Below, one piece after another: positions 1 to 13,834 of a stretch of DNA of 64,000 nt. Origin of the DNA: Planococcus citri (Eukaryota; Arthropoda; Insecta; Hemiptera; Pseudococcidae); assembly GCF_950023065.1 (NCBI RefSeq), contig NC_088678.1:37686580-37750579 (forward strand). Reading direction: 5' to 3'. The position numbers and the translations under genes were made by a program. A model generated the notes under the pieces. That model had not been told where the DNA came from. It was given only the letters and a program-made list of their open reading frames with translations, and ran no database searches. Every line of letters starts with the position of its first letter. Within the stretch, counting starts at the first letter, position 1.

Positions 1-2940
1 GTCGAGCTACCAAATTACCCCTTTTTAAAAAACCCATCTATGGACGTCTTACTGCGACGCACGCGACCATATCGATGATTAATTGTACGACTTTCAGTTT
101 CGGATATTCAATTTTCACACCTTTGCCTTCAGACGACCGATATTGAAATAATTTGAAACAGATACCAAGGTTCTCTTTTTGACCATCAACCTATACACAA
201 TTACACATGAAATAGGTACTTAGTTTTTCATTTTATGAAACCACTACACAGCTTCTTCTTCAACTTATCGTGCCTTTATTTTAAAAGTACATAAGAGTGT
301 AACGAGTAAAAGCAGCAGGTGTTCAGCACCCTGTTTGCTTTACTTGTAGTGCTATTCGTCACAGCTCACACATGAGCCATATGCCTATTGCCTGAGCTGA
401 GTAAAAGGGCAGATCGTAATTTCCGCGTTTATAATTTAAAATACGGTCGTACTTTTGTTTTACATCTTCGTCGCGGAACGTGCCTGGTGCCTGGAGATGA
501 TGGCATCTTTGATGGAAGGCAGGTTTACATCTTGGGTAGCAACGAGAACGAGCATGAGCATGGAAGCGTTACTTACGTTTCTCTATCTTGACAAATTCGA
601 CAGTTTGAGATGTTGAACGGATCCTTTAAAGTGGCCTTTTTTCCTCTCTTTTGATGAGGATACTGCACAAAGTATCTTTTGTGAAGGTATGGCGTATGGC
701 TAAGTTTTTTTTTTCCGAAAGGAACTTACGAATTTACAAGAAGAGGGCAAAAACCAAAGAAAATGATAGTACTAAATGAATGAAATTTTTTCGAAAGCAT
801 CTCCCTGTATAGAATGTGAATTTTTCAGGGTATTTTGAATGAGAAATTGGAAAAAGGCCAAAAAATCATGTTTTCACAGTCAGGCCACAGGGTTACTATA
901 CATATTAAACTTGATTAGATTTCGACAAAAAGTTCAAAACTGAGACTTGATTAATTTTTAATGTATTTAGGAGAATACCTGCTTGAAGCTACAACCTCAT
1001 GCTAGAATATGAAACTGAATTTAAAAAAGTCTTCAATTAGGTATTACATATAGTTGAATTTTTAACGAACCATAAAACTCACTATCTATTGAAAAAAAAA
1101 AGAATGGAGGATAGTTTAATTGCAAATTTCTAATTTTACAATGTTTCTTTAAAAGTTGACTCATAATTTAAATAAAATTCGCTATTTACGATTGTTTTCT
1201 TCATTTCAAGTGCTTCTTAAAATTCCAAGCCTCTTGAAAAATACTCAATCACCCATTTCCGTAACGGAACTAAATACTTGATGAGATACGTAACTTATAT
1301 TTATGTTTTGTTTTTTGACTTGGTCAAGTTGCCTTATTCTTTACCCCAGTAAAAAATCTCAACACAAAATATTTCAAATGTCTAATTTTAACAATTGATT
1401 TTTGATCCTGAAAAATTAATTCAAAAATAAAATGTAACAAAATTCAACCACTCTCATGAATTTTATACTTGAAAAGTCAAGTTTTGAGGAACTGGTAACC
1501 TTGCTTTGTTTAAATTTTCACTTTTTTTTCCAGGTGAAATACATTAATTTCTTGATTTTCTCAACAGGTAGATTCTTAGATAGACACTTGCAATAGCAAA
1601 CCCTTTTTTTTTACAACGAAAGATGCAGTTTTCTCAATGTTCGCAGGTTCCAGCTCAAAATAAAAATTTTTCAACTTGATACGTAAATTGTCAATTTAAA
1701 AAAAAATCATTTTCAAGTCATAGGTATATCAATATTTTTTGAATTTTCCATTAAAATAAACCCAATTTTCAAGATTTGGGAATATTTTTACAGATTTTTA
1801 CTGCCCTTCCTAAAAATGCATCAAATGCACTTACAATATTTAGGAGTATTTTTCAAATTTTACAGTTCTATACTTACCTTTAAGAATGTTTTTTTTTTTT
1901 TTAGATTTTTCCCCATCCTTGAGATATTTACTTTCAAAATTTGAGTTGTTCAGATTTTTATCCTTTAAGCCCCCTCCCCTTCCATATACAATTAACATTT
2001 GGGGTATTTTTTAGGTTTCACCTGTTCCTCTCCTCTGAAAAACTACACCGTCAAAATTCAACAGTGTTCCTGGAATTCTTCTTTCGGTGGGACATAGAAA
2101 CATTATCCAGATATTGAAAAAATTAAATTCTATCTCAATTAATGAAGCTTGCTGATAGGTTGGATATTGTGTTCCATAGAAATTTCGTCATCAATCTGAA
2201 ATTTTTCTTTAAAAGTTAATCAAGAATTGGAAAAAATTTTCTTTGTAAAAAAAATTGAAAAATTTCAAATTTGAAAATAGTTGAACCTATGAGACAAATC
2301 ATTTCACAACGTTATTCTTTTCATTGCATCCTCCAAATGTTAGGTCATCCATTTTGACTTAAGAAATGAAATTAAAAAATACATCCAATTTGATTTATCC
2401 ATTTTTTTCTCTGTCGGGTCTTTTTAAAGGAAATTTCCCACTAAAGTTACATTTGAATTGATGCTGAAAACCTGAAGTAAAATAAACTCCAAATTAACCA
2501 AATTGTTACGAATGAAAACAAATTATTTCAAGTTTCAAAAGTTGAAGTTGAAAAACGCAGACTCGAAAGGGCTTTCTCTCTTTTCCCAGCTTAGATAAGA
2601 CTCAGTTTTATAATCAAGTCTCCAAATTTTTGAGGCAATATTAAAGTCAAAATGAAAAATTCCTACTCATACTGTTCAACGAAACTGCCATTTCAAATGA
2701 CTTCTATTCAATTTATGATTATAGGTAGTAACATTGCGGACACATTATTTCAATTCACACATCCTATTGAGGGAAAATCAAAAATATGCCCTATTTGCAC
2801 AAAAAATATAGATTGTATAATTTTTTTCAAGTTTAAAAGTTGATTATCATAGAAAGAAATGATTCATTTTTATGTACATAGAAACGAACACAATATCAAT
2901 TTGATTCCACACCCAATTAATCACTCATGACATTGATATC
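1..2940. other. AT-rich non-coding stretch, one weak ORF
   Basis: Mostly A/T-rich sequence with many poly-A and poly-T runs and no recognisable gene or repeat boundary. A short plus-strand open frame at 388-591 has a fairly protein-like composition (it contains VPGDDGIFDG and ends at TGA) and is preceded by a weak acceptor-like CCTGAG, but it starts only at a TTG and resembles no family I know. I would not call it a gene without expression evidence. Confidence 0.5.
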
Positions 2941-2973
2941 CCCTCCCCTGGACTTCCCTTTCTCCCCCTCCAG

Positions 2974-3001
2974 GCACTACAGATCCTGAATTCAACTACA
3001 G
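2974..3001 (+). other. Possible 28-bp micro-exon
   Basis: A pyrimidine-rich tract (CTTCCCTTTCTCCCCCTCCAG, shown here only by its character: about 20 bases almost free of purines) ends in CAG at 2973. The next 28 bases end in ACAG directly before GTAAAAG at 3002. Both splice signals are good for an insect intron. Two reading frames are open; one reads TTDPEFNYR. No partner exon was identified and the product is unknown, so this is a splice-signal call, not a gene call. Chance juxtaposition is the main alternative. Confidence 0.25.
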
Positions 3002-3062
3002 GTAAAAGTAATTCTACGCTAGACACCGATCATGATCATCGAGATCACCAATTCCAACTTAC

Positions 3063-3102
3063 CCCTTAATCTCGTGAACGATTTCATCGTTTTAATTCCC
3101 AT
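3063..3102 (-). CDS. Possible alternative first coding exon (MGIKTMKSFTRLR...)
   Basis: On the minus strand an ATG at 3102 opens 13 codons (MGIKTMKSFTRLR) plus one base and runs into GGG|GTAAGT, a strong donor whose GT lies at 3062-3061. An in-frame TGA lies 18 bases upstream of the ATG, so the ATG would be the true start if this is transcribed. The segment sits at the downstream edge of a CpG-containing block (3.1-4.7 kb) that could be its promoter and 5' untranslated region. Its phase-1 donor equals that of the exon at 26281-26422, so it could join the same downstream exon as an isoform start. This is inference; no downstream exon is visible and the family is unknown. Confidence 0.25.
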
Positions 3103-4800
3103 GACTCGGTTCCACACTAATCACAACCGAACAAAACACTCAAGAGTACTGGTTATCAACGCGACACATCATCTAAAGCACCATCATCGTGAGGGAAAAA
3201 ATTCAGTACGCGTACGTAAAACTCCAAGTTCAAAATTCGCGCCACAAATTTCTCCAATAACGACGTTTCGGCGGGGCGAGCATGATTCGCGAACCGTTTC
3301 GCATCAATATTCAGGGTTAAACTGGACGTCACCTGATCTGCAAACGCTTAAACTGAGCAGAGCACACACTATCTAACAAGTGATTGAACAAGCAACTCGA
3401 TAGAAAGAGAAAGACAGAAGTATAGGAGAATGACGTGAAAAAAACCACGACCACGAATTAGTGCATGAGTGCGACAAAGATAACACACGCCTTCGAAAAA
3501 CCTTCGTCCGTCCTCCTGTACAAAGCTATTCGATAGTCGTGGACGGGTGAACTGTGTAGAAGAGATCACGTTATTCATGAATGAGCCAAGCTTTTTCCCC
3601 TTTTACGTTGCTTGCGTATTCTTCAGACCTTATGTGTGTTCTTCCCTACGCCCGAGGCAAGTATATGGCTATGCTCTTGCAAGACCAAGACGACGACGAC
3701 GCGAGGGGATATCGGACACAGGACGCACACTCTATTAAGTTTTCGGTCCTTTATGCGTTATTTCCGGCCCATTACGTTTTCAACTGGCGATCAAAAGGTA
3801 AACCTGTTCTATATAAGAAATTGGGTAAAAAAAAAACGCATCTCTGTGCAAATATTTATATTCGATTAAAACCACCTTCGTGCGATGAAATTCTTCATTA
3901 ACAATCACCTCGCGTAATGAAAATTACCTCTAATATGAAATTTCGTCCTTTAAAAAATCCACCATATCGTTCCGAGAGCATCACACCGAGCACCTGGAAC
4001 TTGGCACGGCACCGAGCACAGAGTGAACGTTACGTGTATACGCGAGTATTTCTATTCCAGCTGGTCAAATGCACCCTCCAGTGCTTCCGGTAGAACTAGT
4101 GGAACTTCACTTGTACGCTACATACGTCTCCCTTTTTTCAGGGACCTGCGACTACTTTCATTCAAAAATCACGCCACCGTTGAACAGGTTATATACAAGC
4201 AAACCACCTAAGTAGGTACAAGTATCTTCCTCTTTTTATCCATCGTCATCGGGATGTTTTTATTTTCGCTTTCGTTCTTCGAGTGCGCAATATCTACCCA
4301 TTGCAGAATTTTTATTCTTTACGACGAATAGCGAGTAAATTCGTCTCTTTATCGGATCGTAATGCTGAGTACTTAGATTACCTACGTCTATCCAGATTTT
4401 TCTTTCTATGACGTCACCGGAAGTAATTATTATGGTATCTGAGCTTTATACGGCAACGATTAAACCTCTCCTCGCGCGTTGCTCATCTTATTGTCTTCGT
4501 GTTTCGAATAACTAACTTGAGAATTTCGTTCTATCACATATTAACTTATTCAATCCCTGCTCCTTACCCCCACATGCATCAATGACCGAACATAGTCTAT
4601 CATCTCGTTTATGAACCACCATGCATCATGTATTAACTTATTTATCACGTGGAAAGTTATTTTAGTATACGTAAGTATAATGGAAGGACATGTGATGAAA
4701 ATGTGACGTGCACAGGGACACGTTTTTCCTTATAATGCTCCTATAGGAACGAGGAAAGGCGATGGAAAATTGGTTGAAGTGGATAATTCAATGATTCAAG
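3103..4800. promoter_or_regulatory. CpG-containing block with CRE and ETS-like sites
   Basis: This block has more CpG and fewer homopolymers than its surroundings. At 4409-4424 it reads TGACGTCACCGGAAGT, a perfect palindromic CRE (TGACGTCA) overlapping a consensus ETS site (ACCGGAAGT). This pairing is common in animal promoters. It lies about 1.3 kb upstream of the possible minus-strand first exon at 3063-3102. Several open frames cross the block on both strands, up to 114 codons at 3032-3376, but none has a recognisable domain. Regulatory function is inferred from motif content only. Confidence 0.3.
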
Positions 4801-6540
4801 GGTGTCTAATGGAACCTCGAGTACATTAAAAATCAGTAGGTACCTACTTTTGCAGGACTCCTTCAAAATTCCTGCACGACCTTCAGCACAGAATGACTCT
4901 CTTCATGGGGATGTGGAATATTTTTCAGCACCATCTGCATTTTCAGAAATGTTATTTTTGGACACCTCGTTCAAAGTTTGAAGGGCATTCTTTCTAAATC
5001 TCAACTGGTTTACAAAATAGATGTTTCGCAAATTTCTCAGGATCCAAGTCTCATTTCCCTATACATTCAACAATAAAGTTGAGAGGGGAGAGGAATGTTG
5101 AACATTTGAGCAAAATGTACGAATTTTTCATCAAAGATTTTCGAATGTTTCAAGTTTTCCTTAAGAGCATCGACCATGTCAGTACCCCCCTCCCCACAAA
5201 AACTTTTTCGGAGATATTCCAACGGTAACTGAGCTTGATACAGATATTTTCATTCATACACATCATTTTAGACAATTTTTTCCATTTCTGCCTTCTTTTC
5301 CAAAAGAACTTAAAAAATGAAATTTTTACCATTTTTGAATCAACTTGGCCAAAACAATTGTTTCGAGAAAACATCAGTTTATATGAATGTAGCAAAATAC
5401 TTTTGAAACTTGAAATAGTCAAGAAGATAATTTATTTTTTAGGGGCTCAGATTCACACAATTCTTCACAGAGAAACTTTGATACAACTACACGAAAATTT
5501 AAAAATTCAAATTTTATCTCACAAATCGTGTGAAAAATGTTTCATTGACGAGCAATTGAGAATAAAACGATCGAATATATTCTTCACTTGATGCTAAAAG
5601 AAATCATTTTTGCATTTATGGCTAGCCATATTTCAAATTAAAGCTGACCAAAATAATTTTTACCTCTTGAATTATTGTTCGAACGAAGATAAGGTGAAAA
5701 CTTTTTGAAAAAGTTGATCTTCAAAATTAAAAATTGGTCATTTTTATCCATTTGATAAGGGAATCGCCAAATTCACCCTCCTCCTTCACCCTTACTATAT
5801 CACTACTTTGATTGCATAAAAAAGTACATACGTACAAACTGAGCCTACCCACTTTCTAATTTTCCAAAAGAGATTGCATGTTTCCCAAAAAAATCAGAAA
5901 TCCTTGTTGAAATTATGTTATTTTGGAACTCCTGGAAAAAATAAATAATCAAATTTGCACTCGGAGAGTCTAAAGTTCACTCTATTCCCTTCCTCTTCAG
6001 CACTTTTAAATGATTTTTTTTTTTTCAAAAGGTATTATAGGATCTGAAAAATTATGCATGAAATTTCAAATTTTTCATCAGTCATCAAATGAGATCGATT
6101 TGGGGGGGGGGACTAAGAATCAATTAAAAGAGATGAAATTGCAGAGCATGAAATTTATCATCAGTAAATTGAGATTCATTTTCTTCAGAATGCTTTTTTG
6201 TGATATTTTGAACTGAAGTTGAAAGTTCAATTTTAATTTGATTTTTTATAAGAATAAAAAAAACTATGTCATGGAAGTGGGCTATAATTTTTTTTTCATT
6301 TTCTCATTTTTTTTGTACGCAAATTCCAATGTTATGCCAATTTATTTGTAATAAAATCTATTCGAAAAAACTTCGTTTCAAATTTTCAAAAAATTTTCAT
6401 TTTTCAAAAACAATGCTTTAGGATTTTTCTCCTTTCTGGATTCCAAAGTGAAATGAAACCTTCCAACTCGGTAAATCTATAAAATTGCTTCAAAATTCGA
6501 TGAAAATTCTCCCGTCAACCAATAGTCCACCTTCTCCTCC
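4801..6540. other. AT-rich non-coding stretch
   Basis: A/T homopolymer-rich sequence with a 10-base G run at 6102-6111. Overlapping open frames on both strands around 5150-5591 consist mainly of F, I, K, L and N codons and look like chance frames. I see no gene, repeat boundary or RNA. Confidence 0.6.
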
Positions 6541-8900
6541 AACCCCATGAGACTCGATCACGTCATCCTTTAATCCTATTCTCGCGTGATAGTTATAAAA
6601 ATTTATCTATTTAACCAAAAATACGACTTACACGTCGACACCTGGCTTCATTATTTCGCTATATTAATTTTGATATCGACGGTTCCATCGTCGTCGTATT
6701 CCCCTTAGAAGACAATTTAAGCGGGTACGAGCTCTTGGAAGCGAGGGTGTGGGAATAATACACGGTGCTGTAAGAAATATGACTATAGATTGACGGTGCC
6801 AATATACACATCGTATAGTGTATAGGTCTAGGTACTTCGTAATATAAATGAAAGGTTCGCCCCGAATTTTTGGGGGAAGGGTGAAACGATGGCAATTTAC
6901 ATTCCCACAGTCGACGACAGACACGACTGGACAAATACAACGATACAAACATCAATTAGTTATGAACGACGAGCGTTTGCATCAGCGGCAGCAGTTACCG
7001 CATAGGCTAACAATACGACCTGCGAGACAGGAGGCAAGTGGGGAGGACCTTTTATAAAGGTATAAAACAATTGAATGCGAATGAGTCGTTGTACGTACAG
7101 TATACGTAATATTAAGGGGGAAAATGAAACGAAAAATAGGGAACAGGTTGTTTGGAAAGGCAGACGGTGGAACGTAAATTTAGAGAATTTTTATTCGCTT
7201 TTAATTGGAATAATTTTCACGGTACGGTGAGTTTTTTTGCGGCTTGGCTCGTCTGTAAACCAACGGAGGACCGAAGCAGCCTTTGTACGAAGACGAATGT
7301 GTTTCCAAGGTCGAGTAGCCGAAGAATTGGTGTAGGACAATTGGGTTGTAAATCAGCACCGACAAAGGTTCGGTTGTAAAGGTACAGGTCGTTTGCCTTT
7401 TCGCGAAGGTATTTTTTTTTTGAAAATGTCTCACAGGTGAAAGGCGACTTTTTATGTATCGGAATGTTGTTCTTTGTTTTCGAGGTTTTTTTGTCTTTTT
7501 TTTTTACATTTTGGGATCTTTTATTGGAAAGTCAATACATAGGTAACATATACGGTTCGTATAAGGTTTTGTGGCCTAGCAAATATGTATAAGTAGAATA
7601 GATTGTGTTTGGTAGTCGATGGTCGTAATTATGGGCGAATTTCAGGTGATAGTTTAAGATTTTTTTCCACCAACGTTAAGGTTATAATAGAGCTGTAAAG
7701 AGAGAACACTAACAGTGTATATAATAGGCGATTGAACAGCTCGAATCGTATGTATTACGAACACGTATTTCGAGAAATAGTTTTGGTATTCGGTGTTGTA
7801 ATGGAATCGAGAAGTTTAAAAAATATCGCAGGTAGAGCCAGAGATATCATACCTATACTCCAAGTGTCCAACACAGCAACCTCGAAAGATATTTTATTTT
7901 TTCCAACGATAATGAATTATTAATTAGGCAGTGTGGTACTGTTTGGAAAAAAAAGACTACGTTGGGAAAATTTTTCCCCATAGGTAGTGGACACTTGTTG
8001 TTGTAGATTTGCTCGTTGTACCTGTACCTACGATGTAAAAAAATACCTAGGTACATGGCACTCTACGTAAGGATATTGAATCAAACAGGTGTTGCGGAAA
8101 CACACGAAATGGCTTCCACCAAGTATTTAACCGTTGTTTCCGTTCAACTCTTCACCCCGGAATACGTACCCCTGTACTTTGGCTAATTACCCTTTGCGTG
8201 TAATTCTGTATGTAATATTGTAGCCTATGTACCTTGTTGTTGTTGTGGCAATGTACGAGTACAAGTATATTATCGTTACACGACATTTACCCGCGAACCG
8301 TTTCGCCTTCAGTCAAGGTTATGGTCACCTTAAGTATAAGATAATTGAAGCTTTCCAGCCGTATAACGTGTGTGGATTTATGGAACGGAAATGGAATAAA
8401 GTTAGTAGTGTGTTTCGCCATATACGAGCAGACGCGAACCGAGTGCATTTTGTTTTCTTTCGTATTATGTACGCTTACTTAGGGGATCATCTCGTTAGAC
8501 ATGTTTATAGCTATACTCAAAGAGATGTATGATTTATGGACTGTTTAGGGGAGGTTTACAACGTGATGAAAATGTGCGACTTTTATATGATACTCGAAAA
8601 ACGAAAGTAAAGAGAGATAAATTAATAGATACGTTGATTAAGTTTTAAACGTACCTACTCGTACTTTCCTAAAACTGAAGACGAAGTATCGCGAGGAACA
8701 GGAAATATTTCAAAAAGTATTAATTGATCCTATTTCGGTACGCAATATATTCACATATGTACCAGAACGTATGACAGTGTTTGAAAGCCAGAATGAAAGA
8801 AAGAGTTGCACTTGTAATGAAATAGAACCCATGAGAGTTTCGGTTTTTCGTACTAAATCGATCGAAAGTGTGATGAAATCGTCGTCAGAAACACGTCATT
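6541..8900. other. CpG-containing non-coding block
   Basis: Sequence texture changes to frequent CG, GTA and TAC words with few long homopolymers. Overlapping frames of 60-100 codons occur on both strands but none resembles a known domain or has paired splice signals that I trust. It may hold untranslated exons or enhancers; nothing specific is supported. Confidence 0.4.
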
Positions 8901-11900
8901 TTGAAAATTAAGAAAAGTTGAATTGTGAAACGTAGGTTGATTTTTTGACGATCCCATCTCGTATAATTTAATTTTACGTATTTCTATTTTTTCAAGAATT
9001 TGTCGAACTCTCGTTTGACCTGCCATGCCATGGAATATAACGATTTTGAAAGTTAAAAAAGTTCTCAAACAGCATCAATCAAAGTTGATACATGCCCGAG
9101 GTTTTTTTTTGGAGGGGGGGGGGGGTTCCTAAATAATTTCAAATTCTTATATAGAAAGTAATATTCTAATATATCCTAGCCGATAGAAAATTTTTTGAAC
9201 TGGAAAAAAATCGCAAGAGCAAGTGCATTTTTTGATTTTTGATGAATTTCTGAAAATCAGATTTGGGTCAAACAAAATGAAGAAGCAGGACATTGGCAGG
9301 GCTTTTGGTAGGACATTTTTCAAACATTTACGACTTCTTTTTTTGGGAGGGAGGTTTTAATATTATTTTACACGCCAATTCATTGCTTTTTCAATTTCTT
9401 TGTACATTCCAAGATTTTTTCGAAGGGAGAGGCTGTTAAAAATACCTAAACAATTTCAATTTTTCATTAGCAAAGCATTCTGCAAACACTCTCACAATTT
9501 TTTTGGAAGAAAAGGGTCCGATGAAAATTTTACACATAAATTTTTCACTTTTCCAAAGTTATTGGATTCCGTATTTTTTCCGAGGTGGAGGGGGGAGTTG
9601 ACAGTATTTTTACCATTTTTCAATTTTTCATTTTTCAAATTTTCAACATGGTTTTGCGGATTTTAAGTGAAATTAAGAAATTATTATCATACTTTTTCAA
9701 TGTACCCGACTGTTCTAAAAAAAAAATGCAAATTAATCGAAAATTACTTTTATTGATTGACATTTTAATGAAAATCATGGAATTATCAAAATATGACAGG
9801 AGGCTCCAAAACTGCTTGAAACCATCTCCAATCAACTCAGCAAGTTGAAATTAGACTGTAAAGTAAATTTTAGCTCACCAACTGTATTGGGTAAAACTTT
9901 GTAGAGATGTCAACTTTCAAAAATCTCTAGAACTGCTGAAAACAGTTCGAAACTGCTTCTAATCGATTAGAATACATACATACCAAATTCTTGATCCATC
10001 TCGTATTTTCAAAAATTCACCAAATTCGAAAAATGTAATTGGAACCCGAAGTTTTGGCTCGTGATGTATTTTTCTGTGTTCTTTCAATTTAGCTATTTAC
10101 AGTTTAAAAAATTTTCTGTCGGTGGCAAAATTTCTTTTGTTGGCAAAAAATTGAAAACTTGCTGGAATTACCAAAAAAAAACAGTCTAAAAATGGTTGTT
10201 TTCAAATTGAAGTTGGAAAAAATTAAAAAAGTTGAAAACTCGTCACAAATATTTTTTTAATCTTTAAAATTTTTAAAAACAGCAAAAAAAATTGAAACCT
10301 CAAAATCCGAACATTAAAAAAAATCCCAACCCTGCAACTCCCCATTCTTTAAAAAATTCCCACCACAATATCCACTAAAAAATTAATTCCATTACACAAG
10401 ATCACCTACCCTATCAGATCTGCTAATTACCCTGCCTTTGCGAGTTAATTATGACCTTCTAGTAATTAAAAAAAAAAAGATCATCGAGTGGACTAGACAT
10501 CGATAAATAGGATATTAACACCTGCCTTCGAAAAACTAGTTCCCACGCTTTACCGGTTTCTTCTTATGTGTTTTTTTTTCACGATGTGGACATTCGCGTT
10601 GTCTCACCTGCATAGTGGTCCGTTTCAAACGAAGGCTCTAAAGTGTAGTCACAATATTACTCATTAGCCAAATAATGATTGCGCCTTCGACCCATTATCT
10701 GTCCCATCTCCGGTTGCCCTATTTCTAGTGCTTTGAAAACAGATACGGAATGAAGTGGAAGAAAAAGCTTAGCTTGCCCCATTTTACATATAACACGTAC
10801 CAACACCTACATTCGATTCTGAAATTGCGCGAAAAAAAAACACAACGGTGAGAGGGGGTTGGTGAAGAGAGAAGGAAGGCGACGAAATTTCTCGCAATTA
10901 TAGGGAATAGCTTTTTAAAAAGCAATTACACGCTACAAGGTATGCGTTAAATTAAAGGAAATTCGCTCAATAAGGGGGGAATACGAGTAAACGTGGTATG
11001 GGGCGCCTCTATATACCATGCCACCTTCACCGCACGCTCTTCTGTAAATTAAAAAATTACCGTGGGAATAACGTATACGTTATTGTAGGTATATAATATT
11101 GTTAGATACGTGCCATTTGTTTTTCACCAACTATACTGCATATAACCAGGTGAATACGATTAAATTTATTATTCTCCGCTGCCTAAGTATATCTATCCAA
11201 CTGTATAACGCCGATCTAAAGCGTAGATACATTTCATTACACATACACAACAAAATGTACATATAATACGAGTAGGTAGACTGAGTCGTATGGTACACCA
11301 AAGCAGCCAACTTCATCGAATGATCATTAATTACGTTACGATGAAATTTCCATCCATGAATTTATACTCCTCCGAGTTGAAAAGTACCCACAAGCTACGT
11401 AGTGTGTACAAAACAAAGGTAATTTTTTCCCCTAATGCTGTCAAAGAGGCGGTCAGGCTTGACTTTTTATCGACTGAACTGACATCGCCATCTCTGAGGT
11501 TGGGAAACGGTGAATGAAATACGTGAGCAGGTTCAAATAGGCAGAGGTTATTGAACAGGATTAAAATTTCAACCTTAATCTCGAATGAAACATTGAATCC
11601 ATTTTTTCCAATTATCTCTGAAATCTGCCATTAAATCATGAATATACCTACCTAGAGAAACAACCCTTTCTGCGTTTCCCAAATTACACATTTCAGCGAA
11701 AAATCATAAAATGAACTTTTTCCATAAGAATACCAATTTTGGTGTGTAAAAGTACGACCTTCATGACAATAGAATAAGAATAATTAGAGAATAAATTAAA
11801 ATTTAAAATTTGAAAAAAAAAATTAAAAAGTGGTAAGCATCTCTAATTCTCTATCTCTACCTACCTTGTAAATTTTTGTAATTTGAAAAATATTAAAAGA

Positions 11901-13761
11901 AAATTTAAATAAGTTTTAATTAACAGTTAAAAAGTCGAAAAAAATCAGTTTTTTTGGTATTTTCACAAAAAATTGAAATATTCTCTGCAAATACCAGATA
12001 AGTAATGAATAAAATTCCAGCAGAAATTTCAATTTCGAATTATCAATATCCATGACTTGAAAAAAAATTCTAAAAAAAAAAAAAAGTCTTCATCAATGGT
12101 TTTGCAATTCGCACCAAACCAACTCAAAATACACAGACGATTTGAATTCAATACTCCTGAGTCTATTTAGATATACTATCCATAAAGTTTCAACGTCAGG
12201 TAAAATGCATACTCTGCATCTCTCAGGCGTTTCCACACTCTATAAAACATGGCGTTTAAATCAACCCAACTCCCAACACACCATCGAATAGGCAACCAGT
12301 ACGCCTCGAAAGGCACACATATTGCATAATGATGACATGGCAGGCATTCGCTAAGATTGGAAACAATGACGATTGGAATTGTTCGATGATGTAAAATTGT
12401 GAATCTACAACGTCACCAGTAATAATTAAACCGTCCAAAAACAACAAAATCCGTTACGAAAAAAAAAGTTACACGCGACGAGTCGGACGATAATTACGCG
12501 TAATTGATCGTCAATTCGATGTTATTGAACCTCCATCGCAATCGTACGAGTATGAATGGAAATCACGCCTATACGAACGAAACAGGCCAGCTTTTCGGGC
12601 AAAAAGACCAAATCTGAAATATACTTATAATTACTTCGGGTACACACTACACACGATGTGTACAAAACGAAGCATCAATTTCCGGAACTGGATCATTAAT
12701 TACGAGTAAATTTTCTCGTATGTATATTTCGACTGCAACAAGCACCAGCACCAGCACCACACACGCTGCGTTTGTGGCGGGCGTACAGTAGCGAAACGAA
12801 ATTTTCAAAAGGCAACGTGCGGCCATAATTCATATGTAAATGGTGTCTATGCTTCAACCTATACACTTGGCAAGGAAGCGATGGATTTGTAATCGTGACA
12901 TTATTCGTGATCAGCCTGACGTGAGTCCGAAACACGTGACGAGTTTGTTAAACCGAATAATGAAACGAATGAAATAAAATCGAGGAAAAAAATATCTATG
13001 TAATATACGCGAACAAAATATAAACAACTAGACGAGTACCTATAACGTTATAAAAATGAACTCCAGTATAGTATTCCAGACGATAATTCTTTTTCTCTTT
13101 TTACATTAATTTTATCGAAATAAAAAAGAATATAAATAAAAACCGGGTAGACCGGACGACCAAAGTTATAGGTCGGTCGTCGCGAATCAAAGTGGTAATA
13201 TTATTATGCAAAACGCCCGCATCTATTAAATTTCGCGCCAAGCTGATGCGCCAGACTCAAGACCCAGACGATGAAACCGAAAGCATGTGAATATCACACC
13301 ATAGATTACAAGAAGAATAATTATTATCACGGCTATAAGAAGTACTCTCGATTATGTCGCTATTTACAAAAAAAAAATGTAACACTCAGGAAGTTCCACG
13401 AGATAATAATTATTATCGTGCAATTACATATTATATTGTGAGTTGTTATCGAAAATACACATGTAAGTGGAGTTTGGGTCAACAATCAATATGTATCACA
13501 AAATATCATGTATCTTTTGACTATACTCATAAAGATCGAGATTCTGCGATCAGTATCTTCTTTTCAGAAAATATTTCATCTAATTATTATTGAACATTAA
13601 ATCGTTATGGACGAGTCTTTTTATAAGGGTTAGGATAAATGTTGAAAAAAACCTGCCACGGAAGGAAAAAAATATTATTCAAGCACTAAAATGGCACCTG
13701 TCAAAGTTACATATCACACTTCCTGATAGATAATTACCCAGAAATTAAATCTTTTTTGCAG
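8901..13761. other. Mixed AT-rich and CpG-containing non-coding DNA
   Basis: From 8.9 to 10.4 kb the sequence is A/T-rich with a 12-base G run at 9114-9125. From 10.4 to 11.6 kb it is more balanced, from 11.6 to 12.1 kb again A/T-rich, and from 12.2 to 13.6 kb CpG-containing, with a short CAGCAC repeat near 12740. No gene, RNA or element boundary was recognised. Confidence 0.5.
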
Positions 13762-13834
13762 ATGTGCTACGGATGGTCTTACCTGTTCAGATGTCTCCGA
13801 ATTTAATTTACAAATTTACGATCATTAGAACGGA
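13762..13834. other. Opposed splice-like signals (possible small exon)
   Basis: On the plus strand TCTTTTTTGCAG is followed at 13762 by ATG and 14 open codons (MCYGWSYLFRCLRI) to a TAA. On the minus strand TTTTCCTTCAG precedes a 52-base segment (13834-13783) that ends in AACAG|GTAAGA. The minus segment is closed in all three frames, so it could only be an untranslated exon. Both readings cannot easily be exons of one gene and either may be chance. No product is assigned. Confidence 0.2.

Noticed and set aside
542..701. Minus-strand exon ending at GAAAC|GTAAGT
   Set aside because: About 45 codons are open and the donor is good, but the only acceptor follows a poly-A tract with no pyrimidines.
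9114..9125. Long G or C runs (also 6102-6111, 31982-31992, 47642-47655, 60356-60368) as G-quadruplex elements
   Set aside because: They are single homopolymers in A/T-rich DNA with no spaced G-tract pattern; slippage is a sufficient explanation.
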